A stretch of DNA of 11,214 nt, from positions 1 to 11,214 of the forward strand of contig QMVZ01000037.1 in NCBI GenBank assembly GCA_003661365.1, given 5' to 3'. Shown here piece after piece: positions 1 through 6,076 of this stretch (the first letter of the stretch is position 1; each line of letters opens with the position of its first letter). The translations under genes and the position numbers were made by a program. Source of the DNA: Thermoproteota archaeon. Lineage in GTDB: Archaea > Korarchaeota > Korarchaeia > Korarchaeales > Korarchaeaceae. The notes beneath the pieces are model-generated. The model was not told the origin of the DNA. It worked only from the letters and a program-made list of their open reading frames with translations, and did no database searches.

Positions 1-22
1 AGTTGACTCATAGTTCTTAGCT

Positions 23-28
23 TATAAA
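23..28 (+). promoter_or_regulatory. TATA box for the MscS-family gene
   Basis: TATAAA lies here, with its first T exactly 31 nt before the ATG at 54. In archaea transcription starts about 25-30 nt downstream of the TATA element, so the transcript should begin at or within a few bases of the start codon (leaderless). No SD sequence precedes the ATG, which agrees. The same 31-nt spacing is seen at 11045 and 9711. Confidence 0.5.
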
Positions 29-53
29 GGATCATGATTTCCAATGTTGTAGA

Positions 54-1016
54 ATGGTGGCTCTGAACAAAACTCGTTTAGGAAATCTCCTGAAAAAGGA
101 GTTGTATTGGATTCTTTTCAGAACATTGGTAATAGGCCTATTGCAAGCGTTTATTTGGCTATTAATTTATGGGAATTGGCTTTCTTTTCTAGGAAATTTA
201 CAAAACACCGTCCAAGATCTTTTACAAAAGCTTGTCTATTCGCTCATTGTACTGTTTCTATTACAGGGATTTAACAGGTTTCTTGTACCATCTGTAAGGA
301 AGTTATTCTTCCCTATCGTTAAGGGGCTTACAAAGGAACCTTTAGTCAGAAGAAGAATGCTCGGTCAGCTTGAGCGTTACATAAGTTACTTCGGTTATGT
401 GTTTGCGTTACTAGGTTTGATGAGTATATGGTACTCAAAAGTGGGTCCATGGTTGGCTAGTTTCCTAACAAACATTTTCGTCTTGATAATGTCATTTATG
501 ATAGGTCTATTTACATCGAGTGTTTTGGGCAATGTTTTAGCATATTGGACACTAACCCACGTAGATATCTTTAAGAAAGGTGATAGAATTCAGATAGGAA
601 ATGCTTTTGGCGATATAATTGACTTTGGTTTCTTTTTTACTAAAATAAAGACATCGAAAAACGAGATCATAAGCATACCTAATCTATATGTGGTCGAAAA
701 TGGGTTGTCAAACTATAGTGCTCTCGACGTGGTTCTAGTCCATGTCCCAATTACTCTAAATTATGACATAGAAAAAGAGGCAGTAAAGGACATACTGATA
801 AAAAGTGCGATGAAAACAGAGGGAGTACTAAAGAAAGAAGATCTAAAGCCCTTTGTACTCTTCTTAGACATTTCATACTCAAAAGAAACAGGAAAAAACG
901 CGATTACGTATGAGATAAACGCTTACACCGATAAACCGAACGATCTGGCAAAGATTAGAAGCGAATTAATAGAAAATATGCTTGAAGGATTTAGAGAAGC
1001 TGGAATAGAGATATAG
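54..1016 (+). CDS. MscS-family mechanosensitive ion channel
   Basis: Small-conductance mechanosensitive channel of the plasma membrane, which in this family releases solutes on osmotic downshock. Hydrophobic segments lie at about residues 17-39, 58-77, 110-127 and 134-155. The last leads into the pore-lining helix (SSVLGNVLAYW, about 155-165). The MscS beta domain follows at about 172-220, with the family pattern FKKGDRIQIGN, then GDIIDFG, then IISIPN and the closing LSNYS. Residues 225-320 form the mixed alpha/beta cytoplasmic vestibule. At 320 residues it is close to classic MscS (about 286) with a somewhat longer N-terminal membrane part. The ATG is chosen because a TATA box sits 31 nt upstream and two earlier ATGs (34 and 44) are out of frame. 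It stands alone and converges on the phosphoesterase gene. Ion selectivity cannot be read from the sequence. Confidence 0.88.
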   Translation: MVALNKTRLGNLLKKELYWILFRTLVIGLLQAFIWLLIYGNWLSFLGNLQNTVQDLLQKLVYSLIVLFLLQGFNRFLVPSVRKLFFPIVKGLTKEPLVRRRMLGQLERYISYFGYVFALLGLMSIWYSKVGPWLASFLTNIFVLIMSFMIGLFTSSVLGNVLAYWTLTHVDIFKKGDRIQIGNAFGDIIDFGFFFTKIKTSKNEIISIPNLYVVENGLSNYSALDVVLVHVPITLNYDIEKEAVKDILIKSAMKTEGVLKKEDLKPFVLFLDISYSKETGKNAITYEINAYTDKPNDLAKIRSELIENMLEGFREAGIEI

Positions 1017-1080
1017 CTAGAAAGATAGTTGAGATAAGTAAAAAAGAGATTACAGCTTTATCAATATCCGAAACAGTTTT

Positions 1081-2007
1081 CTAGTAAGATTCATCAGAAG
1101 GATCCTCTTTCATTTTAAAGAAAAGCCAATAATTTTCCCTTCCTTTCCATCTTGTTCTAATAAGAGCGTATTTCCCTCGGAGTTTAATCCCATTTATCTC
1201 AAACACTAGTTTATTCTCACTCAATTCTATAGGTTCATAGGTTCCTCTATCCCATATCTTCACTAATCCTGCCCCATATAGCCCTTCAGGAATTGAGTTT
1301 GAAACTAGAATTGACTCAGCAAAGTAGTTTTGATTCTGTTTAACCTGTATGTCATATCTTTGAATATTGCCAGCATCTGCTTTTCCAATAGATTCAACTT
1401 TTCCCACTGAGATCTCATGCGCCTTTAAATCATCCAACATTGGTGCTACAAGAACGTAATCTCCTATTCTAAGTTCTTCGGCTTTTTTCTTCCCTAAAGG
1501 CGTGTAAATAACATGGTTGGGTGTCAAAACGAGCTTTTTAGATGAAGAATTGTTTGAAATCGAGAGTTCCATGAATTCGCTTGATTGACCGTTCTTAAAC
1601 CACCCTATTATTGGTTTCCATTCCATTCTTCCTTTGAATATATTAAAAGAGAGCACATTTACCTTTAATCTCTTTTCTACGATTTCTCCAATGCTTAGCA
1701 GGCCACTGTCAGTGAGAACCATGGTGCCATATTCTAAGCACCCTTCAAAGTAGGCATATTCTACAGGGTGGTCCTCCGTTTGTATTGCTAGCCTCTTCAC
1801 TCCTGGTTCAATAGGAGGTTCCTTTGGGATCGCCCAGCTCCTTAAAACTCCACCCATCTCCAACCTGAGATCGTAGTGAAGCCTTCTTGCATGATGCTCT
1901 TGAATTACGTAGATCAGACCTTTCTCCTTCGGTCTATTCCGCTCTGATCCAATAGGCTCTGGAGATCTTGAAAAGTCTCTCTTGTCTCTATAATCTCTAA
2001 GGGACAA
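1081..2007 (-). CDS. Stand-alone LigD-type DNA 3'-phosphoesterase, intein-containing precursor
   Basis: Precursor of a 3'-phosphoesterase, the DNA-end-healing nuclease domain that in bacteria is fused to ligase D and in some archaea stands alone. It trims 3'-terminal ribonucleosides and removes 3'-phosphates before sealing. The active-site set of the Pseudomonas LigD domain is complete with a constant offset of 4: His38, His44, Asp46 (metal ligands), Arg48, Glu50, Lys62, Arg72, Glu78, His80 and Tyr84, around HHARRLHYDLRLE and EDHPVEYA. The frame then departs from the family at residue 90 and returns at residue 238 with SIPEGLYGAG and the WDRGTYEP strand. The 148 extra residues are an intein (separate entry). 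Removing them leaves 160 residues, a normal stand-alone size, with FEG joined to SIPEGLYGAG. The TTG start has no SD but a T-rich element 24-33 nt upstream. The gene is divergent from the AlaX gene. No ligase or Ku gene is in the window. Confidence 0.9.
   Translation of the reverse strand: MSLRDYRDKRDFSRSPEPIGSERNRPKEKGLIYVIQEHHARRLHYDLRLEMGGVLRSWAIPKEPPIEPGVKRLAIQTEDHPVEYAYFEGCLEYGTMVLTDSGLLSIGEIVEKRLKVNVLSFNIFKGRMEWKPIIGWFKNGQSSEFMELSISNNSSSKKLVLTPNHVIYTPLGKKKAEELRIGDYVLVAPMLDDLKAHEISVGKVESIGKADAGNIQRYDIQVKQNQNYFAESILVSNSIPEGLYGAGLVKIWDRGTYEPIELSENKLVFEINGIKLRGKYALIRTRWKGRENYWLFFKMKEDPSDESY
1297..1740 (-). other. Mini-intein (148 aa, no homing endonuclease) in the phosphoesterase
   Basis: This in-frame insert covers precursor residues 90-237. 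Block A begins at the nucleophile Cys90 (CLEYGTMVLTDSG, then IGEIVE). Block B is LTPNHVIYT, with the Thr162-x-x-His165 pair that assists the N-S acyl shift, followed by AEELRIGDYVLV. Block F is RYDIQVKQNQNYFAES with Asp219. Block G is ILVSN, ending in Asn237 and followed by extein Ser238. Only about 50 residues separate blocks B and F, too few for a LAGLIDADG endonuclease, so it is a mini-intein that cannot home by itself. Two usual helpers are changed: the block F histidine is Gln226 and the penultimate histidine is Ser236. The insertion point is a highly conserved turn of the host enzyme, as is typical for inteins. Confidence 0.9.
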
Positions 2008-2030
2008 TCTAAGGATTATTTCTGAACATA

Positions 2031-2040
2031 CGTAAAAAAA
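2031..2040 (-). promoter_or_regulatory. Possible TATA-like element for the phosphoesterase gene
   Basis: On the minus strand this is a run of seven T followed by ACG, 24-33 nt upstream of the TTG start at 2007. The position fits a leaderless archaeal transcript, but the match to a TATA consensus is loose. It lies in the 90-nt divergent region shared with the AlaX gene. Confidence 0.3.
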
Positions 2041-2065
2041 GTTGTAACATTTTTCAGCATAACCC

Positions 2066-2073
2066 TTTTATGA
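2066..2073 (+). promoter_or_regulatory. Possible TATA box for the AlaX gene
   Basis: TTTTATGA preceded by ACCC lies about 25-32 nt upstream of the TTG at 2098. The only nearby ATG (2070) reaches a stop after eight codons, and there is no SD before the TTG, so a leaderless TTG start is the simplest reading. Confidence 0.35.
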
Positions 2074-2097
2074 AGTGGCTAGTAGCCCATCTTTGAG

Positions 2098-2859
2098 TTG
2101 GATATCAATAAACTAGTCGTTGGCATTTCTCCCACTAAAAAGCTGTATCTTGATGACCCTTATCTGAGAGAATCTAGAGCAACAGTAATAGTCTCAAAGC
2201 AAGAAAAGAAGAACGTTTACGTCATACTTGATGAGAGCATATATCACCCTAAAGGGGGAGGACAACCAACCGATCTCGGTCTCTTTAAGGGAGATGGTTT
2301 CAATATAACCCTAAAGAAGGTGATGGAAGTCAGAGGAGTTCTTGTTCACTTTGGGAAGCTATATGGCAGATTACCACAAGCAGGCGAGGAGATTGATTGT
2401 ATCTTGGACTGGAAAAGACGAAATCTTATCATGAGGTTGCACACAGCGGGACACGTTCTCGATTATGCCCTTAAGGAGGTTTATGGTAGAGTCGTAGATA
2501 CTTTGGGAGCTCTTCATGGTCCACCAACAGCTTTTACAGAGTACCAGGGCATGCCCCCAACCCCAGAGCAGATTGAAGTTATTCAAAAAAGGGCAAACGA
2601 GATAGTTGAAGATAGGAGGGAGGTTAAGTTTGTTTATGTATCTCGAGATGAGCTTATGATGGCTGTAAAAGATGCACCAAACATAGATAGGTTGCCTAAA
2701 GCTGAGAAGTATAGGCTTGTGGTTATAGAAGGAGTAAATGCGATTCCCTGTATGGGAACTCATGTAAAAAACACTATTGAAATAGGCCCAATTGATGTTA
2801 GAAAAGTCGAAAAAACTGAAAAGGGGTTTAAGCTGTACTACGCCGTTAAAGAATTCTAA
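2098..2859 (+). CDS. alaX: AlaX-type alanyl-tRNA editing protein
   Basis: Free-standing editing hydrolase related to the editing domain of alanyl-tRNA synthetase. Such proteins deacylate mischarged tRNA-Ala (Ser-tRNA-Ala, in some cases Gly-tRNA-Ala) in the cytoplasm. The N-terminal part carries the glycine motif HPKGGGQPTD (residues 50-59). The zinc-binding catalytic set follows as His115-x3-His119 (LHTAGH) and Cys218-x3-His222 (CMGTH). The 253-residue length and the presence of the GGGQ motif fit the medium AlaX type rather than the short one. The C-terminal oligomerisation domain of full alanyl-tRNA synthetase is absent. The TTG start is supported by a TATA-like element about 30 nt upstream; in-frame codons before it reach a stop at 2083 with no better start. 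It is divergent from the phosphoesterase gene and 47 nt upstream of the ferritin/VIT1 gene. Substrate preference cannot be told from sequence. Confidence 0.9.
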   Translation: MDINKLVVGISPTKKLYLDDPYLRESRATVIVSKQEKKNVYVILDESIYHPKGGGQPTDLGLFKGDGFNITLKKVMEVRGVLVHFGKLYGRLPQAGEEIDCILDWKRRNLIMRLHTAGHVLDYALKEVYGRVVDTLGALHGPPTAFTEYQGMPPTPEQIEVIQKRANEIVEDRREVKFVYVSRDELMMAVKDAPNIDRLPKAEKYRLVVIEGVNAIPCMGTHVKNTIEIGPIDVRKVEKTEKGFKLYYAVKEF

Positions 2860-2906
2860 GTTGTAGAAGCCAAGACTTTTTCTCTAATCATCGAAGAAGC
2901 TACAAG

Positions 2907-4094
2907 ATGTCTAGAGTAACACACGGTGAGTTGAGAAAAATGGACGTACAGGAGAGAATAAGAATCTATTTAGAAGCTTACATGGACGAAGCCTTCTCCT
3001 CACGTCTTTATGCAAAGCTTTCAAATATCACAGAAGGAGAACTCTCGAAAAGACTCGATGAGTTATCTAAGATAGAAGCTTCTCATGCAAGATTTTGGAG
3101 AGAAATCTTGGAAGAGCAGGGATTTAGGGTGGAGGATGTAAAAATCTCAAGTATCAAATTAACCCTCTACCTATTAGGAGCAAGGATTTTAGGAACCCCG
3201 CTTATAATCAAACTCCTTGAGGCTGGCGAAATTGCCGCGATCTCACTGTACTCTAAGATACTGAAGGAGGGGCTACTTTCAGAAGATAAAAGTGTCGCCC
3301 TGAGATCTGTTCTAGAGGATGAGTTGTTACATGAGTCATTATTTCGAAAAGAAGAAGAAAAGTTCAAAGGATTTCTTAACCATGTAAGAGATGCTGTTCT
3401 GGGAATGAGTGACGGCTTAGTTGAAGTTCTCTCAGTCACAGCTGGTCTCGCTGGAGCATATGGAGATCCTTTACACACAGTCCTTGGAGGTCTAATCGTT
3501 GGTTTCGGAGGGGCTACCTCCATGGCAATTGGATCGTATGTTTCGATAAAGTCTCAAAAGGAAGTCAAGGAAGGACAGATTGAGAAAATACGAATGGAAT
3601 CTATGGTAGCAAAAGAACATAGGCTTAGAAGGATAAGCGAGATTCTAGCAAGAAGAGGGCTTAGATCAAGAACTCTAAGCCTTTTACTAAAGGACCTTAG
3701 CGAAAATGAGGATACTCTTGCTGAGATCTCTCTTAGAGAAGATCTCGGGCTTAGTGAAGAGGTCTTGGAGGATTCAAAGAGGTCAGCAGCTTACACTGGT
3801 GTTTTCTACATTATTGGGGCCCTAGTTCCGACGGTCCCTTATTTGTTCATAAGAGACATGAATATAGGCCTCTTAACGTCCCTATTCCTTACAGCATTAA
3901 TGTTAGGAACTACTGGAGTTATAATTGGAATCTCTGCTGGTTTAAGTCCTTTGAAAAAGGCTTTAGAAATGATCTTTTCTGGATTAAGTGCAGCAGCCAT
4001 AACTTTCGGAGTTGGAAGACTCGCTTCATCCCTTCTTGGTGTGGAACTAGGAAAAAACCTATCAAAAAGTCATAAATTCCATAAAGTTAAGTGA
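2907..4094 (+). CDS. Ferritin-like/VIT1 fusion membrane protein (MbfA-like)
   Basis: Fusion of an N-terminal ferritin-like di-iron domain to a C-terminal VIT1/CCC1-type iron or manganese transporter. Bacterial relatives (membrane-bound ferritin, MbfA) export or sequester iron and protect against oxidative stress. The four-helix domain spans about residues 13-155. Both ExxH motifs are present, Glu57-x2-His60 (EASH) and Glu139-x2-His142 (ELLH). The other two glutamates are likely Glu24 or Glu28 and Glu106 or Glu109. The VIT1 part starts at about 157 with HVRDAVLGMSDGLVEVLS, followed by helices at about 170-187 and 192-213. A charged cytoplasmic stretch (215-290) comes next, then helices at about 297-317, 320-343 and 352-378. 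ATG at 2907 is used; an internal Met12 is possible. The metal transport gene cluster on the opposite strand suggests a shared role in metal balance. Which metal is moved is not determinable here. Confidence 0.85.
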   Translation: MSRVTHGELRKMDVQERIRIYLEAYMDEAFSSRLYAKLSNITEGELSKRLDELSKIEASHARFWREILEEQGFRVEDVKISSIKLTLYLLGARILGTPLIIKLLEAGEIAAISLYSKILKEGLLSEDKSVALRSVLEDELLHESLFRKEEEKFKGFLNHVRDAVLGMSDGLVEVLSVTAGLAGAYGDPLHTVLGGLIVGFGGATSMAIGSYVSIKSQKEVKEGQIEKIRMESMVAKEHRLRRISEILARRGLRSRTLSLLLKDLSENEDTLAEISLREDLGLSEEVLEDSKRSAAYTGVFYIIGALVPTVPYLFIRDMNIGLLTSLFLTALMLGTTGVIIGISAGLSPLKKALEMIFSGLSAAAITFGVGRLASSLLGVELGKNLSKSHKFHKVK

Positions 4095-4132
4095 TGAAGC
4101 ACCGACGAGTCTATCTGTTCTTAAACTAGAAG

Positions 4133-4138
4133 GGAGGT
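4133..4138 (+). promoter_or_regulatory. Strong Shine-Dalgarno sequence
   Basis: GGAGGT is followed by 7 nt and then GTG at 4146. It is among the best SD matches in the window and sits 38 nt after the stop of the ferritin/VIT1 gene, where no recognised gene follows. It is the main support for the small gene below. Confidence 0.5.
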
Positions 4139-4145
4139 TACTACT

Positions 4146-4301
4146 GTGAAAATAAGTAAAGTGGATTTTCTTTCTCTATCTTTGATCGCTGCTGTCCTTG
4201 GTCTCTTAATGGGAAGATCCGAGCTATTTTCGGTTAGAGTAGAAAAGATAGGTAAGGTATTGATTCTAAGGAGGGAAGGATCAAAACTGCCAGAGTTTTG
4301 A
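4146..4301 (+). CDS. Hypothetical 51-residue one-helix membrane peptide
   Basis: I do not recognise this peptide. It is supported by a strong SD (GGAGGT, 7 nt spacing) before a GTG start and by a protein-like layout. It has a short polar N-terminus (MKISKVDF), one hydrophobic stretch at about residues 7-22 (FLSLSLIAAVLGLLMG), then a basic C-terminal part (RVEKIGKVLILRREG) likely to be cytoplasmic. It lies 51 nt after the ferritin/VIT1 gene on the same strand, so the two may be co-transcribed and the peptide could be an accessory of that protein (inference). It could equally be a remnant of a larger gene, since a near copy of its segment GTATTGATTCTAAGG appears 38 nt further on in another frame. 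Confidence 0.4.
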   Translation: MKISKVDFLSLSLIAAVLGLLMGRSELFSVRVEKIGKVLILRREGSKLPEF

Positions 4302-4413
4302 TTCTAAAGCCGATCATTCCCACTAATCTAGCTTTTATCTTGCTTATTGTTGATTTTTTCAGGTATTTTGGTAAATATCTTGACTTAGCGCAAAAGAGAA
4401 GTGGGTATGCGAA
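4302..4413. other. Convergent intergenic segment without a recognised gene
   Basis: This segment separates the small forward gene from the 3' end of the metal permease gene. An open frame on the forward strand begins with TTG at 4298 and runs on opposite the permease gene, but nothing supports it as coding. No RNA gene or clear terminator is visible. A T-rich stretch around 4345-4361 is the only feature that could serve forward termination. Confidence 0.4.
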
Positions 4414-5325
4414 CTATGTCTTCTTCTCTAGCGTTGCTTGGGAGCAACGTGGAACATGTTTCTTGAAGGCTGTTTGCTTCTCTTTTACAAGCCTTACTGG
4501 AGAAACAAGCCTACATGCGCATTTTCTTCTTTTAGTGCTCAAGATTAGTGAGAGGAGGAAGGTTATAGAAGTTATCACCCCGATTACGGCACTAGTGGCA
4601 ACGTTCGCTCTAATTGATATGAAAAAACCTGAGAGAGAGGAGATCACAGCAATAAGAACAGAGAGGATTATCATTCTTTCTAGGCTGTGTGAGAACTCAT
4701 ATGCTGCCGCGGCAGGGGCTACAAGCATGACAACTGTGAGAATGGATCCTACAACCCTTAAGGCTACAACTGTCGCGATAGCTATGAGTAGAATCATGAA
4801 GTAATGGATGAATCTTACTCTAAGTCCCATTGCCTCTGCTCCTTCTTCATCAAAAGTGATGAACTTGAACTCTTTGTAAAATACTATAACAAGGCAGATA
4901 CTAGCTACCGTGAAAGCGAAAAGAATTGCTAGCTCTCCTTCCGTAACTCCTAAAACATCTCCTATTAAGAAAGACCATGCTGCTACGGTATAGGCGCTTA
5001 ACATAGATATGAACAGGATCGCGATAGAGGTAGAGAAACCAAAGCTTACCCCAAGAAGGATATCCATCCTACCTCCTCCTTCCTCACCGACATACGCTGT
5101 TGCTAAGGCGAACACTATACTCAGGAGAAAGGCTCCTAGCACTGGTTCGATTCCAATTATTACTCCTAACACAGCTCCTGCAAGCGAAGCGTGGGCAATT
5201 GCAGCTCCCATAGTTGATAGCCCTCTGAGCACAGTGAATGTGCCTATAACAGCAGTCATTATGGAGGATATGACTAGGGCTAGCAGGGCCCTTAGAATGA
5301 GAGGGGATGAGAAAAACTCAAACAT
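4414..5325 (-). CDS. Zinc/manganese ABC transporter permease (ZnuB/MntB family)
   Basis: Membrane subunit of a high-affinity divalent metal importer, acting with the ATPase and binding protein encoded just upstream. It is almost wholly hydrophobic, with about eight to nine helices. Family signatures are TVLRGLSTMGAAIAHASLAG near the N-terminus, FDEEGAEAMGL in the cytoplasmic loop that contacts the ATPase, and VGSILTVVMLVAPAAAA in the following helix. I place the start at the ATG whose complement is 5323-5325 rather than at 5373. GGTGAT (complement of 5330-5335) precedes it by 4 nt as an SD, and the resulting 8-nt overlap with the ATPase gene is normal coupling, while the longer form would add 16 residues inside that gene. 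The protein continues about 35 residues past the last helix in a basic tail with three cysteines (CAC and PRCS), which is unusual for the family. The exact metal is uncertain. Confidence 0.87.
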   Translation of the reverse strand: MFEFFSSPLILRALLALVISSIMTAVIGTFTVLRGLSTMGAAIAHASLAGAVLGVIIGIEPVLGAFLLSIVFALATAYVGEEGGGRMDILLGVSFGFSTSIAILFISMLSAYTVAAWSFLIGDVLGVTEGELAILFAFTVASICLVIVFYKEFKFITFDEEGAEAMGLRVRFIHYFMILLIAIATVVALRVVGSILTVVMLVAPAAAAYEFSHSLERMIILSVLIAVISSLSGFFISIRANVATSAVIGVITSITFLLSLILSTKRRKCACRLVSPVRLVKEKQTAFKKHVPRCSQATLEKKT

Positions 5326-6076
5326 GATCATCACCAGATAAATTGGGTAACCCAAGAATAACGGGCATTCCATAAACGCTTTGAATTAGTTCTGGCTTGA
5401 GTACATCATCTTTACTTCCAAACGCCATAACTTCGACATTTAACAATAGTACGAGATCAGCTATTGAGGCCGGTTCAGGGTTATGAGATACCACGATTGC
5501 TCCTACACCTTCTTTTACTTTGTGTCTGATAACATCCAATATTAAAGATCTGGAGGTTAAGTCTACACCAGCAAAGGGCTCATCGAGCAGTAAAAGCTTT
5601 GGGTTAGAAGCAAGAGCTCTAGCTATTAGAACTCTTTGTTGCTGACCTCCAGAAAGATGAATATAGGGTTCGTCCCAGTAATTTTCCATTCCAACCAGGC
5701 TTAGTGCTTCTTTTGCTGCTTCAAGATCTATAGTCCTAAACCAAGCACCCAGAGGTAATTTCGGAGTTCTCCCCATTAACACCACATCTTTGACGAGAAC
5801 TGGCATTGTAGGATCTATCCTCTCCCTTTGCGGGACATATCCAATTATCCTTCTTACTTTGGCTCCTTCCTTGAAGGGATTCATTCCTAAAATCTCAACG
5901 GTGCCAGAAATAGGTTTTATGAGACCAAGCATGGTTTTGAGTAAAGTAGTTTTACCAGCACCATTAGGACCTATAACTGCCAAAAGAGCAGGATTTTTCA
6001 TTTCGAAGCTAACGTTTTGAAGAGCTATCCTCTCTGGATATGCAACTGTCAGATTGCTAATTTTTAGGACGACCAC
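5318..6076 (-). CDS. Zinc/manganese ABC transporter ATP-binding protein (ZnuC/MntA family)
   Basis: Cytoplasmic ATPase of the metal importer. Motifs in order: Walker A GPNGAGKTT (residues 36-44), Q-loop Gln83 (GYVPQR), signature LSGGQQQR (141-148), Walker B LLLLDEP (161-167), D-loop and switch His198 (VVSHNP). The segment DVVLMGR at 97-103 is typical of the zinc/manganese/chelated-iron ATPase branch. The length of 252 residues is normal. The GTG start at 6076 is chosen because GAGGTG (complement of 6083-6088) precedes it by 6 nt and because it gives a 13-nt overlap with the end of the binding-protein gene, implying translational coupling. The stop overlaps the permease start. The gene order binding protein, ATPase, permease is the usual one for this transporter class. 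Confidence 0.93.
   Translation of the reverse strand: MVVLKISNLTVAYPERIALQNVSFEMKNPALLAVIGPNGAGKTTLLKTMLGLIKPISGTVEILGMNPFKEGAKVRRIIGYVPQRERIDPTMPVLVKDVVLMGRTPKLPLGAWFRTIDLEAAKEALSLVGMENYWDEPYIHLSGGQQQRVLIARALASNPKLLLLDEPFAGVDLTSRSLILDVIRHKVKEGVGAIVVSHNPEPASIADLVLLLNVEVMAFGSKDDVLKPELIQSVYGMPVILGLPNLSGDDHV

Noticed and set aside
1430..1500. Homing endonuclease within the intein
   Set aside because: Only about 50 residues separate blocks B and F and no LAGLIDADG-like or HNH motif is present.
1081..2007. Reading the middle of the phosphoesterase as a frameshift or a degraded gene
   Set aside because: The frame is continuous, both flanks join to the expected family sequence, and the insert has ordered intein motifs with correct terminal residues.
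2371..2763. 130-codon minus-strand frame inside the AlaX gene
   Set aside because: It lies wholly opposite the AlaX catalytic region; the product is low in domain-like features and the forward strand has the intact zinc motifs.
3167..3523. 118-codon minus-strand frame inside the ferritin/VIT1 gene
   Set aside because: It is antisense to the conserved ferritin/VIT1 junction and its Ser/Pro/Arg-rich product looks like a reverse-strand shadow.
4091..4130. Possible C/D box small RNA beginning with GTGATGA after the ferritin/VIT1 stop
   Set aside because: A C-box match exists, but no CTGA D box or second C'/D' pair follows at the right distance.
4298..4804. Long forward frame starting with TTG and ending opposite the permease gene
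   Set aside because: Most of it lies antisense to a clearly conserved permease, the translation has no recognisable domain, the SD-like AAGGAGG at 4268 is too far from the TTG, and long antisense frames are common opposite hydrophobic coding regions.
5326..5373. Upstream extension of the permease to an ATG at 5373
   Set aside because: It would overlap the ATPase gene by 56 nt and add 16 residues not typical of the family, while a later ATG has an SD (GGTGAT) and a normal 8-nt overlap.
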